In this document: one piece after another, positions 8,086 through 16,834 of the stretch
Layout of the letters: every line of letters starts with the position of its first letter
Position numbering within the stretch: the stretch's first letter is position 1
The notes under the pieces: model-generated
Databases searched by the model: none
Told to the model about the DNA's origin: nothing
What the model saw: the letters and a program-made list of their open reading frames with translations, nothing else
Assembly: GCF_003391395.1 (NCBI RefSeq)
Contig: NZ_CP024190.1
Coordinates: forward strand, 5,518,001-5,582,000
Reading direction: 5' to 3'
DNA: 64,000 nucleotides
Source: Mycobacterium marinum
Lineage (GTDB): Bacteria > Actinomycetota > Actinomycetes > Mycobacteriales > Mycobacteriaceae
Position numbers and translations under genes: made by a program

Positions 8086-8625
8086 TCAAACACCAAGCGC
8101 GGCCAACGCCGCCTCCACCGAGTACTGCCGCAGTTGCGCATAGGGCGCGTCCGGGAACTGCATGCAACAGTCCTGCAATCCACCAAATGCCAGCACCGCC
8201 CGGGTCGCCTGACCGAGCGTCGGCGCCGCGCCGAACACCAGCCGACCAAGCCGCTCCCGCCAGGCCAGCACGGTGTCGATCAGGCCGAGGTCGGACAGCA
8301 ACGTCAGTTCGACCACCACCAGCATCAGGTCCTGACGATGCCGGTAGTGGAAATCGAAGTACCCCTCGAGCAGGCCGCGGACATTGCCGTCGGCAAGCCG
8401 CTCACGCTCCGCGACAAATCGCTCGCCCTCTTCGATCAACGGCACCACGATGCTGCGTACCAGGTCTTCGCGTGACGCGAAGTGGTAGTACAGCGCCGGC
8501 TTGGTGATCCCCAGCCGGTCCGCGATGTCCTGCAAGCTGGTGCCCCGCACACCTTGGCACAGAAATAGTTCGCGAGCGACTTCCTGGATCCGCCGCCTGG
8601 TGTCCGACCTGGGCTTGGTCACCAC
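8086..8625 (-). CDS. TetR-family repressor, divergent from FAD monooxygenase
   Basis: A 179-residue TetR regulator. The N-terminal helix-turn-helix is clear: TSLQDIADRLGITKPALYYHF at about residues 29-49, after RRRIQEVARELFL. The C-terminal ligand domain is all-helical and not assignable. It is divergent from the FAD monooxygenase at 8702, with two 20-bp CTKAC-N10-GTAAG boxes between them (8636-8655 and 8670-8689). By analogy with TetR pairs it probably represses that monooxygenase and itself until a small molecule binds. Confidence 0.9.
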   Translation of the reverse strand: MVTKPRSDTRRRIQEVARELFLCQGVRGTSLQDIADRLGITKPALYYHFASREDLVRSIVVPLIEEGERFVAERERLADGNVRGLLEGYFDFHYRHRQDLMLVVVELTLLSDLGLIDTVLAWRERLGRLVFGAAPTLGQATRAVLAFGGLQDCCMQFPDAPYAQLRQYSVEAALAALGV

Positions 8626-8635
8626 ACGAGGCTAT

Positions 8636-8655
8636 CTGACCTACCGTTAGGTAAG
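8636..8655. promoter_or_regulatory. Operator box 1 for the TetR/monooxygenase pair
   Basis: CTGACCTACCGTTAGGTAAG, a near-perfect inverted repeat (CTGAC-N10-GTAAG), 10 bp upstream of the TetR start. It matches the second box in outer half-sites and spacing. It is the likely autoregulatory site. Confidence 0.6.
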
Positions 8656-8669
8656 CACCCCATGTTAGC

Positions 8670-8689
8670 CTTACCGAACGTTAAGTAAG
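8670..8689. promoter_or_regulatory. Operator box 2 for the TetR/monooxygenase pair
   Basis: CTTACCGAACGTTAAGTAAG, a perfect outer inverted repeat CTTAC-N10-GTAAG with an inner AACGTT centre. It ends just before the AGGAGG ribosome-binding site of the GTG start at 8702, so binding here should block the monooxygenase promoter. Confidence 0.65.
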
Positions 8690-8701
8690 TAGGAGGCCGA
8701 C

Positions 8702-9913
8702 GTGCGGATCTTGATTTCGGGCGCCAGCATCTCCGGTCCGGTACTGGCATATTGGCTGAGCCGCTACGGGTTCGATGTCACCGTCGTCGAGCGGGCGCCA
8801 CAATTGCGCAAGGCCGGCGGCCATGCCGTTGACCTGTTCCGGCCGTCCATGGAGATCTCGGCGAAGATGGGCGTGCTATCGAAGATCGAAGCGCTGGCCA
8901 CCGGGACCGAAACCCTGACCTGGTATCGCGAGGGCGCGCAGCGGCCAGTTCGCGTCAATCTCGCCAAGATCTTCAGCGCCACGTCCGACCAGCATGTCGA
9001 GATCATGCGCGACGATCTCAGTGAGATCTACTACGAGGCCAGCCGTAATGACGCCGAATACCTGTTCGGCGACTCGATCACAGCCATCTCGCCGGACGGA
9101 CGGGTGAGCTTCGAGCACGCCGCGCCACGCTGCTTCGACATCGTGGTCGGCGCCGACGGTCTGCATTCCAACGTGCGGCGCCTGGTCTTCGGCGAAGACG
9201 CCGGACACACTCAATTCCTCGGCGGATACCTCGCGGTGGTGTCGGTGCCGAAAGGACTGGCACACGACGGCGAGATGGTCGGTCACGTCGGGCCCGGCCG
9301 GATGGCAGCGGTCTACACCGCAGCGCCCCTCGACGACGCGCGCCTGCTGTTCCTGTTCCGCACTCAGGACGAACTGCAATACCACTACCGAGATGTCTTG
9401 CGGCAAAAGGAATTATTGCGTGAAGCGATCGCCGGAATGCATCCGCAGGTGGACCTTTGGCTCGAAAAGCTGGACCGCACACCGGCTTTCTACTTCGACT
9501 CGATCACCCAGTTGCAGCTCGACACCTGGTCGCGCGGGCGGGTAACACTGGTCGGCGACGCCGGCTACTGCCCGGGGCCCGCGGTCGGCGGCAGCACCAG
9601 CCTGTCGGTGCTCGGCGCCTACATACTGGCCGGGGAACTGGCCCAAGCGGGCGGCGACTACGCGCGAGCGTTCGCCGCCTACGAGCGAGAGATGGCCGAC
9701 CCGGTAAGTCGCGGCCGCGCCTTTGCCAGCGGGGTCGCCGTGAGCCTCATTCCGCGATCGAAAGCCGGAGTGTGGGCGCTGACCCACGGTGCGCAGCTGG
9801 TTTCAATGCTGCCCGGTGGCCTAACCAAAGCGGTCGCGAAGCTGAACACCAAGGGTGTGCGGCTCTACGACTCAATGCGGTTCAAGGAATACGCCCCACC
9901 GCGGCCCGGATAG
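8702..9913 (+). CDS. FAD-dependent aromatic-type monooxygenase
   Basis: A 403-residue class A flavoprotein monooxygenase (PHBH/TetX-like). FAD-binding motifs are visible: the Rossmann segment ISGASISGPVLAYWLSRYGF at residues 4-23 ending in the acidic VVERA, the DG motif GADGLHSNVRR near residue 150, and the GD motif TLVGDAGYCPGPAVGG near residue 283. It hydroxylates a small organic substrate using NAD(P)H and O2; the substrate is not evident. The start is GTG at 8702, 7 bp after AGGAGG. The upstream twin operators point to control by the divergent TetR. Related proteins are sometimes annotated as drug-inactivating oxidases, which is not shown here. Confidence 0.88.
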   Translation: MRILISGASISGPVLAYWLSRYGFDVTVVERAPQLRKAGGHAVDLFRPSMEISAKMGVLSKIEALATGTETLTWYREGAQRPVRVNLAKIFSATSDQHVEIMRDDLSEIYYEASRNDAEYLFGDSITAISPDGRVSFEHAAPRCFDIVVGADGLHSNVRRLVFGEDAGHTQFLGGYLAVVSVPKGLAHDGEMVGHVGPGRMAAVYTAAPLDDARLLFLFRTQDELQYHYRDVLRQKELLREAIAGMHPQVDLWLEKLDRTPAFYFDSITQLQLDTWSRGRVTLVGDAGYCPGPAVGGSTSLSVLGAYILAGELAQAGGDYARAFAAYEREMADPVSRGRAFASGVAVSLIPRSKAGVWALTHGAQLVSMLPGGLTKAVAKLNTKGVRLYDSMRFKEYAPPRPG

Positions 9914-9916
9914 GCA

Positions 9917-9974
9917 CGAGCAGACGCGGAATCGCATTGCGACCGTGGGTCGCACGCGATTCCGCGTCTGCTCG
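9917..9974. terminator. Long palindrome between monooxygenase and fadB
   Basis: CGAGCAGACGCGGAATCGC and its exact inverted copy enclose a second small hairpin (GCGACC-GTG-GGTCGC). It lies 3 bp after the monooxygenase stop and 13 bp before the convergent fadB stop, fitting a bidirectional terminator. The sequence family is the same as at 5839-5899. Confidence 0.65.
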
Positions 9975-9987
9975 CCAAGCCTGACGC

Positions 9988-12132
9988 TTAGGTCAGCGAG
10001 TCCGGCGGCAGGAAGCGGTCGCCGTACTTGGCGGCCAACTCGCGGGCGCGGGCCACGAAGGCCTCTTTGCCCCGGCCGAGCGCACCCTCGTAGCCGACGA
10101 TGTACTGCGCGCTACCACCGGTCCACGGCGGGAAGCCGATGCCCATGATGGATCCGATGTTGGCGTCGGCCGTCGACATCAGCACGTTCTCGTCGAGGCA
10201 CTTCTGGGTTTCCAGCGCCTCGGCGAACAACATCCGGTCGATCATGTCCTGCAGCGGCGGCTCCGAGGTGCCCGACTTGAACGTCTCCCGCAGGCCCGGC
10301 CACAGGCCGGCACGCTTGCCCTCGGGGTACTCGTAGAAGCCCGCGCCCTTGAGCCGACCGGACCGACCAACCTCGATCATCTTCTCGACAACCGCTTCGG
10401 CCGGGTGCGGCTCGTAGGTGCCGCCGGCGTCCTCGACACCCTTGCGGGTAGCGGTAGCGATCTTGTGCATCAGCTCCAGGTTGAGCTCGTCGGACAGCTG
10501 CAGCGGCGGGGCCGGGTAGCCGGCCTGCGATCCCGCCTGCTCGATCGACGACGGCTCGACACCCTCACCGAGCATCGCCAGCGCCTCGTTGACGAAGGTG
10601 CCGATGACCCGGGAGGTGAAGAAGCCGCGGCTGTCGTTCACCACGATCGGGGTCTTGCCGATTGCCAGGGTGTAGTCGAACACCCGGGCCAGGGCCTCGT
10701 CGGAGGTCTTCTCACCCTTGATGATCTCGACCAGCGGCATCTTGTCGACCGGGGAGAAGAAGTGGATACCGATGAAGTCCTCTTGGCGCTTGACCCCGGT
10801 GGCCAGACCGGTGATCGGCAACGTGGAGGTGTTCGACCCCAGCACCGCGTTGGGCTCGACGATGTCCTCGATCTCCTGGAACACCTTGTGCTTGAGTTCC
10901 TGGTTTTCGAACACGGCCTCGATGACGAAGTCCACGCCCTTGAGGTCGGCCGGGTCGGAGGTCGGGGTGATGCGAGCCAGCAGCGCGTCGCCCTTCTCCT
11001 GAGTGGTGCGACCGCGCTCGAGTGCCTTGGCCACCAGCTTCTCGGAGTAGCCCTTGCCCTTGGCGGCGGCCTCCGCGCTGACGTCCTTGAGCACCACGTC
11101 GTAGCCGGCCTTGGCCGAGACGTAGGCGATGCCCGCGCCCATCATGCCGGCACCGAGCACACCGATCTTGGTGATCGGGGTCTTGCCGATGCCGTCCGGC
11201 CGCGACTTGCCGGCGTTGATGGCCTGCAGGTCGAAGAAGAACGCCTGAATCATGTTCTTGGCGACCTGGCCGGTGACCAGCGAGGCGAAGTAGCGGCTCT
11301 CGATGCGGCTGGCGGTGTCGAAATCGACCTGCGCACCTTCGACCGCGGCGGCCAGAATGGCCTTCGGGGCCGGCATCGGAGCGCCCTTGAGCTGCTTGCG
11401 CAGCAAGGCCGGGAACGACGGCAGGATGGAAGCCAACCCCGGCGAAGACGGAGTGCCGCCCGGGATCTTGTAACCCTTCTTGTCCCAGGGCTGTTCGTGG
11501 GAATCCGGGTTGGCCTTGATCCACGCCTTGGCGGCGGGCACCAGCTCCTCGACCGTCGGCAGCACCTCGTCGACCAGCCCGATCTCCTTGGCCTTGGCCG
11601 GCTTGAACCGGGTGCCCTGGGACAGGATGCTCACGAAGGCGTTCTGGATACCGAACATGCGCACGGTGCGGGTCACCCCGCCGCCACCGGGCAGCAGGCC
11701 CAGGGTCACCTCGGGCAGACCCAGCTGGCTGCCCTCGGCGTCGGCCGCGATGCGGTGATGGCAGGCCAGCGCAATCTCGAGGCCACCGCCGAGTGCCGCG
11801 CCGTTGATCGCGGCGACGACGGGCTTGCCCAGCGTCTCCAGGGTTCGCAGCTGCCGCTTGACCGTCTCGACCGTGTCGAAGGACTGCCCGGCGTCTTCCG
11901 GACCGGCCTGGATCATGGACGTGAGGTCACCACCGGCGAAGAAGGTCTTCTTGGCGCTGGTGATCACCACTCCGGTAATCGAATCCTTTTCGGCGACAAG
12001 GCGATCCACCGCCTTGCCCATCGACTCGATGTAGGCCTCGTTCATGACGTTGGCCGACCCCGACGGGTCGTCCATGGTCAGCGTGACGATGCCGTCGGCA
12101 TCCTTGTCCCACTGAATTGTGTTGTCGGCCAT
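9988..12132 (-). CDS. fadB: Multifunctional fatty-acid oxidation protein FadB
   Basis: A 714-residue fusion of enoyl-CoA hydratase (residues about 1-200) and 3-hydroxyacyl-CoA dehydrogenase. The hydratase part has the oxyanion region FFAGGDLTSM and both catalytic glutamates in GGGLEIALACHHR and LGLPEVTLGLLPGGGG. The dehydrogenase has the NAD fold KIGVLGAGMMGAGIAYVSA near residue 325, the catalytic His in IGIHFFSPVDKMPLVEII, and SRGFFTSRV. With FadA, encoded 4 bp upstream, it should form a trifunctional complex that performs the last three steps of beta-oxidation. It matches M. tuberculosis Rv0860 in context and length. Confidence 0.96.
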   Translation of the reverse strand: MADNTIQWDKDADGIVTLTMDDPSGSANVMNEAYIESMGKAVDRLVAEKDSITGVVITSAKKTFFAGGDLTSMIQAGPEDAGQSFDTVETVKRQLRTLETLGKPVVAAINGAALGGGLEIALACHHRIAADAEGSQLGLPEVTLGLLPGGGGVTRTVRMFGIQNAFVSILSQGTRFKPAKAKEIGLVDEVLPTVEELVPAAKAWIKANPDSHEQPWDKKGYKIPGGTPSSPGLASILPSFPALLRKQLKGAPMPAPKAILAAAVEGAQVDFDTASRIESRYFASLVTGQVAKNMIQAFFFDLQAINAGKSRPDGIGKTPITKIGVLGAGMMGAGIAYVSAKAGYDVVLKDVSAEAAAKGKGYSEKLVAKALERGRTTQEKGDALLARITPTSDPADLKGVDFVIEAVFENQELKHKVFQEIEDIVEPNAVLGSNTSTLPITGLATGVKRQEDFIGIHFFSPVDKMPLVEIIKGEKTSDEALARVFDYTLAIGKTPIVVNDSRGFFTSRVIGTFVNEALAMLGEGVEPSSIEQAGSQAGYPAPPLQLSDELNLELMHKIATATRKGVEDAGGTYEPHPAEAVVEKMIEVGRSGRLKGAGFYEYPEGKRAGLWPGLRETFKSGTSEPPLQDMIDRMLFAEALETQKCLDENVLMSTADANIGSIMGIGFPPWTGGSAQYIVGYEGALGRGKEAFVARARELAAKYGDRFLPPDSLT

Positions 12133-12136
12133 TTAC

Positions 12137-13348
12137 TTAAACCCTCTCGATGATCGTCGCGACACCCATGCCGCCACCAATACAAAGCGTGACCAATGCG
12201 CGCCGGGCGTTGCGGCGCTCCAGCTCGTCGACCATGGTGCCCAGGATCATCGCGCCGGTCGCCCCCAGCGGGTGACCCATCGCGATGGCCCCACCGTTGA
12301 CGTTGAGCTTCTCGTCGGGGATGTTGAGGTCCTTCTGGAACTTCAGCACCACCGACGCGAACGCCTCGTTCAGCTCGAACAGGTCGATGTCATCAACCGT
12401 CAGGCCGGCGCGGTCGAGCACCTTGCGGGCGGCAGGGGTCGGGCCGGTCAGCATGATGACCGGGTCGGCGCCACTGGTCGCGGTGGCGACGATGCGGGCG
12501 CGCGGGGTCGCGTTGATCGCTGCCCCCGCCTTTTCGCTACCGACCATCACGATCGCGGCACCATCGACGATGCCGGAGCTGTTGCCGCCCGTGTGCACGT
12601 GGTTGATCTTTTCCACCCAGTGGTACTTCTGCAGCGCGACGTCGTCGAAACCGCCCATCGCCGCCAGGCCCTCGAAGGCCGACTTGAGCTTGCCCAGGCC
12701 TTCCTTGGTGGTCTCGGGCCGCATGTGCTCATCGTGGTCGAGGATCAGCAGACCGTTTTGGTCGCGGACCGGCACCACGGACTTGGCGAAGTAGCCGCCC
12801 GACCACGCCTCGGCGGCCTTCTCCTGGCTACGCAGCGCATAGGCGTCGACGTCGTCGCGGGAGAAGCCCTCGATGGTGGCAATCAGGTCGGCGCCGATGC
12901 CCTGCGGAACAAACATGACGTCGTAGTTGGTGACCGGGTCAAGCCCCATGGCGCCGCCGTCGGCACCCATCGGCACCCGGCTCATCGACTCCACACCACC
13001 GGCCAGCACCAGGTCATCCCACCCGGAACGCACCTTCTGGGCGGCCATGTTCACCGCTTCCAGACCCGATGCGCAGAACCGGTTGAGCTGCACGCCACCG
13101 GAGGTAACCGGCATCCCGGAGGCCAGCACCGCGGCGCGGGCGATGTCGCCGCCCTGGTCACCGACGGGCGACACGCAGCCCAGGATGACGTCGCTGATCA
13201 GGTTCTCGTCGAGGTCAGGGTTGCGCTTGCGCAGCTCCTCGATCAGGCCAACGACCAGGCTTATCGGCTTGACCTCGTTTAGCGATCCGTTCTTTTGCTT
13301 GCCACGCGGCGTGCGGATGGCCTCATAAATGAAGGCTTCTTCGGACAT
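12137..13348 (-). CDS. fadA: Acetyl-CoA acyltransferase (thiolase) FadA
   Basis: A 403-residue thiolase that cleaves 3-ketoacyl-CoA. The nucleophile Cys lies in LNRFCASGLEAVNMAAQKV (about residue 92). The His and second Cys are in the C-terminal NVNGGAIAMGHPLGATGAM and LCIGGGMGVATIIE. A much longer upstream reading is rejected because MSEEAFIYEAIRTPRGK is the standard N-terminus. It is the first gene of the fadA-fadB operon (4-bp gap) and is divergent from dapC across a 203-bp gap in which I see no clear operator. Confidence 0.96.
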   Translation of the reverse strand: MSEEAFIYEAIRTPRGKQKNGSLNEVKPISLVVGLIEELRKRNPDLDENLISDVILGCVSPVGDQGGDIARAAVLASGMPVTSGGVQLNRFCASGLEAVNMAAQKVRSGWDDLVLAGGVESMSRVPMGADGGAMGLDPVTNYDVMFVPQGIGADLIATIEGFSRDDVDAYALRSQEKAAEAWSGGYFAKSVVPVRDQNGLLILDHDEHMRPETTKEGLGKLKSAFEGLAAMGGFDDVALQKYHWVEKINHVHTGGNSSGIVDGAAIVMVGSEKAGAAINATPRARIVATATSGADPVIMLTGPTPAARKVLDRAGLTVDDIDLFELNEAFASVVLKFQKDLNIPDEKLNVNGGAIAMGHPLGATGAMILGTMVDELERRNARRALVTLCIGGGMGVATIIERV

Positions 13349-13551
13349 GTCGACTTCCTGTTCACAAAAATTGGGGTTCAGATCCGTCATCAAGACTAGG
13401 TCCAGTACAGGCACACTAACAGGGGCCTCGGCCAACCTGTTGGTTGGGCCGAGTTGCTGGAGCGGTCCGCGCCGCTGATCACCGGCCGCGGCAGCGTGCG
13501 CCCAACGCCGCGCGACGGCGCGCATCGCCGCTCGGGCTAGGCTCGACCGAC

Positions 13552-14748
13552 ATGACGGTGTCGCGGCTACAGCCCTACGCGACGACGGTGTTCGCCGAAA
13601 TGTCGGCATTGGCCGCGCGCATTGGTGCGGTCAATCTTGGCCAAGGCTTTCCCGACGAGGACGGACCGCCGGCGATGTTGAAGGCCGCCCAAGAGGCCAT
13701 CGCCGCGGGCGCCAACCAGTATCCGCCGGGAATGGGCATCCCGGCCCTGCGCCAGGCCATCGCCGCCCAGCGTCGACGACGCTTCGGTGTCGAATACGAC
13801 CCGGATACCGAGGTGCTGGTCACGGTCGGCGCCACCGAGGCCATCGCGGCCGCGGTCCTGGGACTGGTCGAACCCGGCTCGGAAGTGCTGTTGATCGAAC
13901 CGTTCTATGACTCCTATGCACCGGTGATAGCAATGGCCGGCGCGAAGCGAGTTGCCGTGCCGCTGGTGCCCGACGGCCGCGGCTTCGCGCTGGATGCCGA
14001 TGCGCTGCGACGCGCCGTGACACCCAAGACCCGCGCACTGATCGTCAACTCCCCGCACAATCCCACCGGTGCGGTGCTGCGCCGCGCCGAACTCGCGGCA
14101 ATAGCAGAGATTGCGGTGGCCGCAGACCTATTGGTGATCACCGATGAGGTGTACGAGCATCTGGTGTTCACCTCGCCAACCGGGCACCAACACCTGCCCC
14201 TGGCCGGGTTTGACGGGATGGCGCAGCGCACGGTCACGATCTCGAGCGCGGCCAAGATGTTCAACTGCACCGGATGGAAGATCGGATGGGCTTGCGGCCC
14301 AAAAGAACTCATCGCCGGGGTGCGCGCGGCAAAGCAGTACATGAGCTATGTCGGCGGGGCGCCGCTGCAGCCCGCGGTGGCGCTGGCACTGGATTCCGAG
14401 GATGCCTGGGTCACAGCGCTGCGGACTTCGTTACAGGCCAGACGCGATCGGCTGGCCGCCGGCCTGAGCGAGATCGGATTCGGGGTACACGACAGCCACG
14501 GCACCTACTTCTTGTGCGCCGACCCGCGGCCGCTCGGCTACGACGACGGCACGGCGTTTTGCGCCGCGCTGCCCGAGAAGGTGGGGGTGGCCGCCATCCC
14601 GATGTCGGCCTTCTGCGATCCGGTGGCCGAGCATGCTTCAACCCAAGCCGATATCTGGAATCATTTGGTGCGCTTTACCTTCTGCAAACGCGAAGACACC
14701 CTGGACGAGGCGATCAAGCGGCTGGCCGCACTGCGTGACGCGGCTTAG
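13552..14748 (+). CDS. dapC: Class I aminotransferase, probable N-succinyldiaminopimelate aminotransferase DapC
   Basis: A 398-residue PLP fold-type I enzyme corresponding to Rv0858c, named DapC for the lysine/diaminopimelate pathway. Visible features are NLGQGFPDEDGPPAML at the N-terminus, SPHNPTGAVL with the Asn-Pro-Thr-Gly motif, TDEVYEHLVF with the PLP-contacting Asp-x-x-Tyr, and the PLP lysine in SSAAKMFNCTGWKIGWA near residue 235. The ATG at 13552 is chosen because the conserved core (LQPYATTVFAEM) starts at once and upstream codons lack conservation. The stop overlaps, tail to tail, the START-like gene at 14745. Confidence 0.92.
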   Translation: MTVSRLQPYATTVFAEMSALAARIGAVNLGQGFPDEDGPPAMLKAAQEAIAAGANQYPPGMGIPALRQAIAAQRRRRFGVEYDPDTEVLVTVGATEAIAAAVLGLVEPGSEVLLIEPFYDSYAPVIAMAGAKRVAVPLVPDGRGFALDADALRRAVTPKTRALIVNSPHNPTGAVLRRAELAAIAEIAVAADLLVITDEVYEHLVFTSPTGHQHLPLAGFDGMAQRTVTISSAAKMFNCTGWKIGWACGPKELIAGVRAAKQYMSYVGGAPLQPAVALALDSEDAWVTALRTSLQARRDRLAAGLSEIGFGVHDSHGTYFLCADPRPLGYDDGTAFCAALPEKVGVAAIPMSAFCDPVAEHASTQADIWNHLVRFTFCKREDTLDEAIKRLAALRDAA

Positions 14749-15191
14749 TCAGCCGTACCCATCACGCGCTTGCGCAATCCCTCCAGCGCGGAGTGCAGGA
14801 TCTTTCGGCGCGCACGATTAACCCAGAACTCGGGTAGCGGAGCTGAGGGTTCCACCGTGATGCTGAAGCGCACTCGCGTCTTATTGTCCGCTTCGCGGCG
14901 CAGGTTGTACTCGCCGTGCTGGCCGTGTTGCTGGACGGTCCTCTGGGCATCCCAGACCATCCAGTCCGGCCCCCAGTGATATTCGAGCAGTTCGGTGTCG
15001 GCGATCCCGGTGACCTTGATGGTGACCCGCACGTGGTGAGGTCGGCCGTCCGGATAATTGTCGACGACCTCGACGCGCTTGTGCACCACCGACCACGACG
15101 GCACCGCGCCCATGTCGGCTAGCGCCTCCATGATCACCTCAGGGGGCGCATCAATGACGATCTCACCCGACGCTTGTATGGCCACTGCCAC
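14745..15191 (-). CDS. SRPBCC/START-like protein (Rv0857-type)
   Basis: A small cytoplasmic SRPBCC-fold protein of about 148 residues, beginning VAVAIQASGEIVIDAPPEVI from GTG at 15191 (a GTG two codons later is equally possible). SRPBCC proteins have a deep pocket for hydrophobic ligands. Motifs shared with its two neighbours are IDAPPEV, DYPDGRPHHV-like YPDGRPHHVRVTIKVTG, LLEYHWGPDW and a final helix RKILHSALEGLRK. One of three paralogues clustered around far; the recalled M. tuberculosis order is Rv0857-Rv0856-far-Rv0854. Ligand unknown; proximity to far suggests acyl or isoprenoid lipids. Confidence 0.8.
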   Translation of the reverse strand: MAVAIQASGEIVIDAPPEVIMEALADMGAVPSWSVVHKRVEVVDNYPDGRPHHVRVTIKVTGIADTELLEYHWGPDWMVWDAQRTVQQHGQHGEYNLRREADNKTRVRFSITVEPSAPLPEFWVNRARRKILHSALEGLRKRVMGTAD

Positions 15192-15231
15192 CAAACTAGC
15201 AACCAAAATCGAGGTTTCAGGACAGACGAAG

Positions 15232-15687
15232 CTACTTGGCCTGATCCGTTGCGTCGCGATTGGCGACCAGCTCACTGAGCCCCTTTGCCGCGGCGTCGAG
15301 CACGTGCTCGCTAGCCCGCTTGACGATGAATCCCGGGATCGGCCCAGACGGTTCGACGGTGATGTCAAACCGCACCCGCGATTTGTCGAGTCCCTCGGGC
15401 CGGACCGTGTACTCGACGTGCTGACCGCGCTGCTGGAAGGTCTGATCCGCGTCCCAGCACACCCAATCCGGGCCCCAGTGGTACTCCAGGATCTCTTTGT
15501 CCACGAGCCCGAGAATCTTGATGGTGGCCTTCACGTGATGCGGACGGCCATCCGGGTAGTAGTCGATGACTTCCACACTCTTGTGCAGGGGTGACCAGGA
15601 GACCAAGACGCCGACGTCTGTCAGCGCCTCCATGACCACTTCCGGGGGCGCATCGATAACGAATTCCCGCGCTGCTTTTACGGCCAC
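15232..15687 (-). CDS. SRPBCC/START-like protein (Rv0856-type)
   Basis: A paralogue of the neighbouring START-like proteins, about 151 residues from GTG at 15687 (VAVKAAREFVIDAPPEVV). It shares YYPDGRPHHVKATIKILG, LEYHWGPDWVCWD and a hydrophobic C-terminal helix (VLDAAAKGLSELVANRD). It lies 40 bp upstream of the 14745-15191 gene and 58 bp after far, all on the minus strand, consistent with one transcript. The fold implies lipid or hydrophobic ligand binding rather than a defined reaction; no catalytic residues can be assigned. Confidence 0.8.
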   Translation of the reverse strand: MAVKAAREFVIDAPPEVVMEALTDVGVLVSWSPLHKSVEVIDYYPDGRPHHVKATIKILGLVDKEILEYHWGPDWVCWDADQTFQQRGQHVEYTVRPEGLDKSRVRFDITVEPSGPIPGFIVKRASEHVLDAAAKGLSELVANRDATDQAK

Positions 15688-15745
15688 CAAGTTCAAGCTA
15701 GCAACGCTGCCCGGGCCACGAACCGGGTTCGGTGCAAATAACTAG

Positions 15746-16825
15746 TTACCAGTTGATTTCGCCGATACGCGTGATCGTGGCGGGCGGTGGCCCCACCGGC
15801 CCGGCCGGCGTTCGGGAGAACCGCGGCGCCGGCGCGGCCTGCTCCACGCCGTGCGCGGAAATCACCGTCGAGCGCGCCCGCAGATGATCGCTAGCTGCCG
15901 CTTCACTCCATGTCAGCACCGGGGTCACGCATGCGTCGGTGCCGGCGAAGACCGCGGCCCATTCGTCGCGGGTTCGGCTGGCGAACCGCTCCGAAAACAT
16001 TTCGCGCATCTTGGGGTAGGCGGCGATGTCGAGCTGAGACGGCACCTCGGCGGCCGACAGACCGAGTCCGGCCAGCAACGCCGCGAAGAATTGCGGCTCG
16101 ATGGCCCCCACCGCCATGTGCTTGCCATCAGAAGTCTCGTAACAGCGGTAGAACGGGGCACCCCCATCAAGGAGAAAGGACTCGCGCTCGTCGCGCAGAC
16201 TGCCAATTCCCTTCATGGTCCACATCATCTGAGCCAGCACGCTGACCCCGTCGACCATCGCGGCGTCGATGACCTGCCCCTTGCCCGACCGCTCCCGCTC
16301 GTAGAGCGCGGCCATGATGCCAAGCAGCACCAGCATCGAACCGCCGCCGAAGTCGGCAACCAGATTCAGCGGTGGCGTGGGTGGCCGGTCCCGATAGCCC
16401 AGCGCCGACAACGCACCGGTCTGCGACAGATAGTTGATGTCGTGGCCGGCCGTCGGCGCCAGCGGGCCGTCCTGCCCCCAGCCGGTGATGCGCGCGAAGA
16501 TCAATCGCGGGTTTACCGCGGCGCAGTCATCGGGCCCGATTCCCAGCCGTTCACAGGTGCCCGGCCGAAAACAATCCAGCAGCACGTCGGCCTTAGCAGC
16601 CAGCTCCAACAAGGCCTGCGGCTGGCTTTTGACGTCCAGGTCGACGATCCGTTTTCCGCGATGCAGCAGATCGCGGTCCTCGGCCGGCATCTGCAGACCC
16701 CCGGGCCGGCGCACCCGCACCACGTCAGCACCCAGGTCGGCGAGCACCATCCCGGCATGTGGGCCGGGGCCGATGCCACCCAACTCGATGACCTTCACCC
16801 CCGCCAGGGGTCCCCCACCCGCCAC
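15746..16825 (-). CDS. far: CaiB/BaiF family acyl-CoA racemase/transferase Far
   Basis: A 359-residue class III CoA-transferase-family protein nearly identical, as I recall, to M. tuberculosis Far (Rv0855), which resembles alpha-methylacyl-CoA racemase. That activity inverts 2-methyl branched acyl-CoA so that beta-oxidation can proceed. Family residues are visible: the His of TAGHDINYLSQTG (about residue 126) and the Asp of LNLVADFGGGSMLVL (about residue 156), matching the His-Asp pair of MCR. The start is GTG at 16825; the stop of the START-like gene upstream is 10 bp away. Racemase versus CoA-transferase activity cannot be separated by sequence alone, but the His-Asp pair favours racemase. 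Confidence 0.93.
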   Translation of the reverse strand: MAGGGPLAGVKVIELGGIGPGPHAGMVLADLGADVVRVRRPGGLQMPAEDRDLLHRGKRIVDLDVKSQPQALLELAAKADVLLDCFRPGTCERLGIGPDDCAAVNPRLIFARITGWGQDGPLAPTAGHDINYLSQTGALSALGYRDRPPTPPLNLVADFGGGSMLVLLGIMAALYERERSGKGQVIDAAMVDGVSVLAQMMWTMKGIGSLRDERESFLLDGGAPFYRCYETSDGKHMAVGAIEPQFFAALLAGLGLSAAEVPSQLDIAAYPKMREMFSERFASRTRDEWAAVFAGTDACVTPVLTWSEAAASDHLRARSTVISAHGVEQAAPAPRFSRTPAGPVGPPPATITRIGEINW

Positions 16826-16834
16826 CGCGGCTAC

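Noticed and set aside
10405..12153. A 582-codon plus-strand frame opposite fadB
   Set aside because: It is the antisense shadow of a GC-rich gene with strong motifs on the other strand; its translation is Arg/Gly/His/Asp-rich without any domain.
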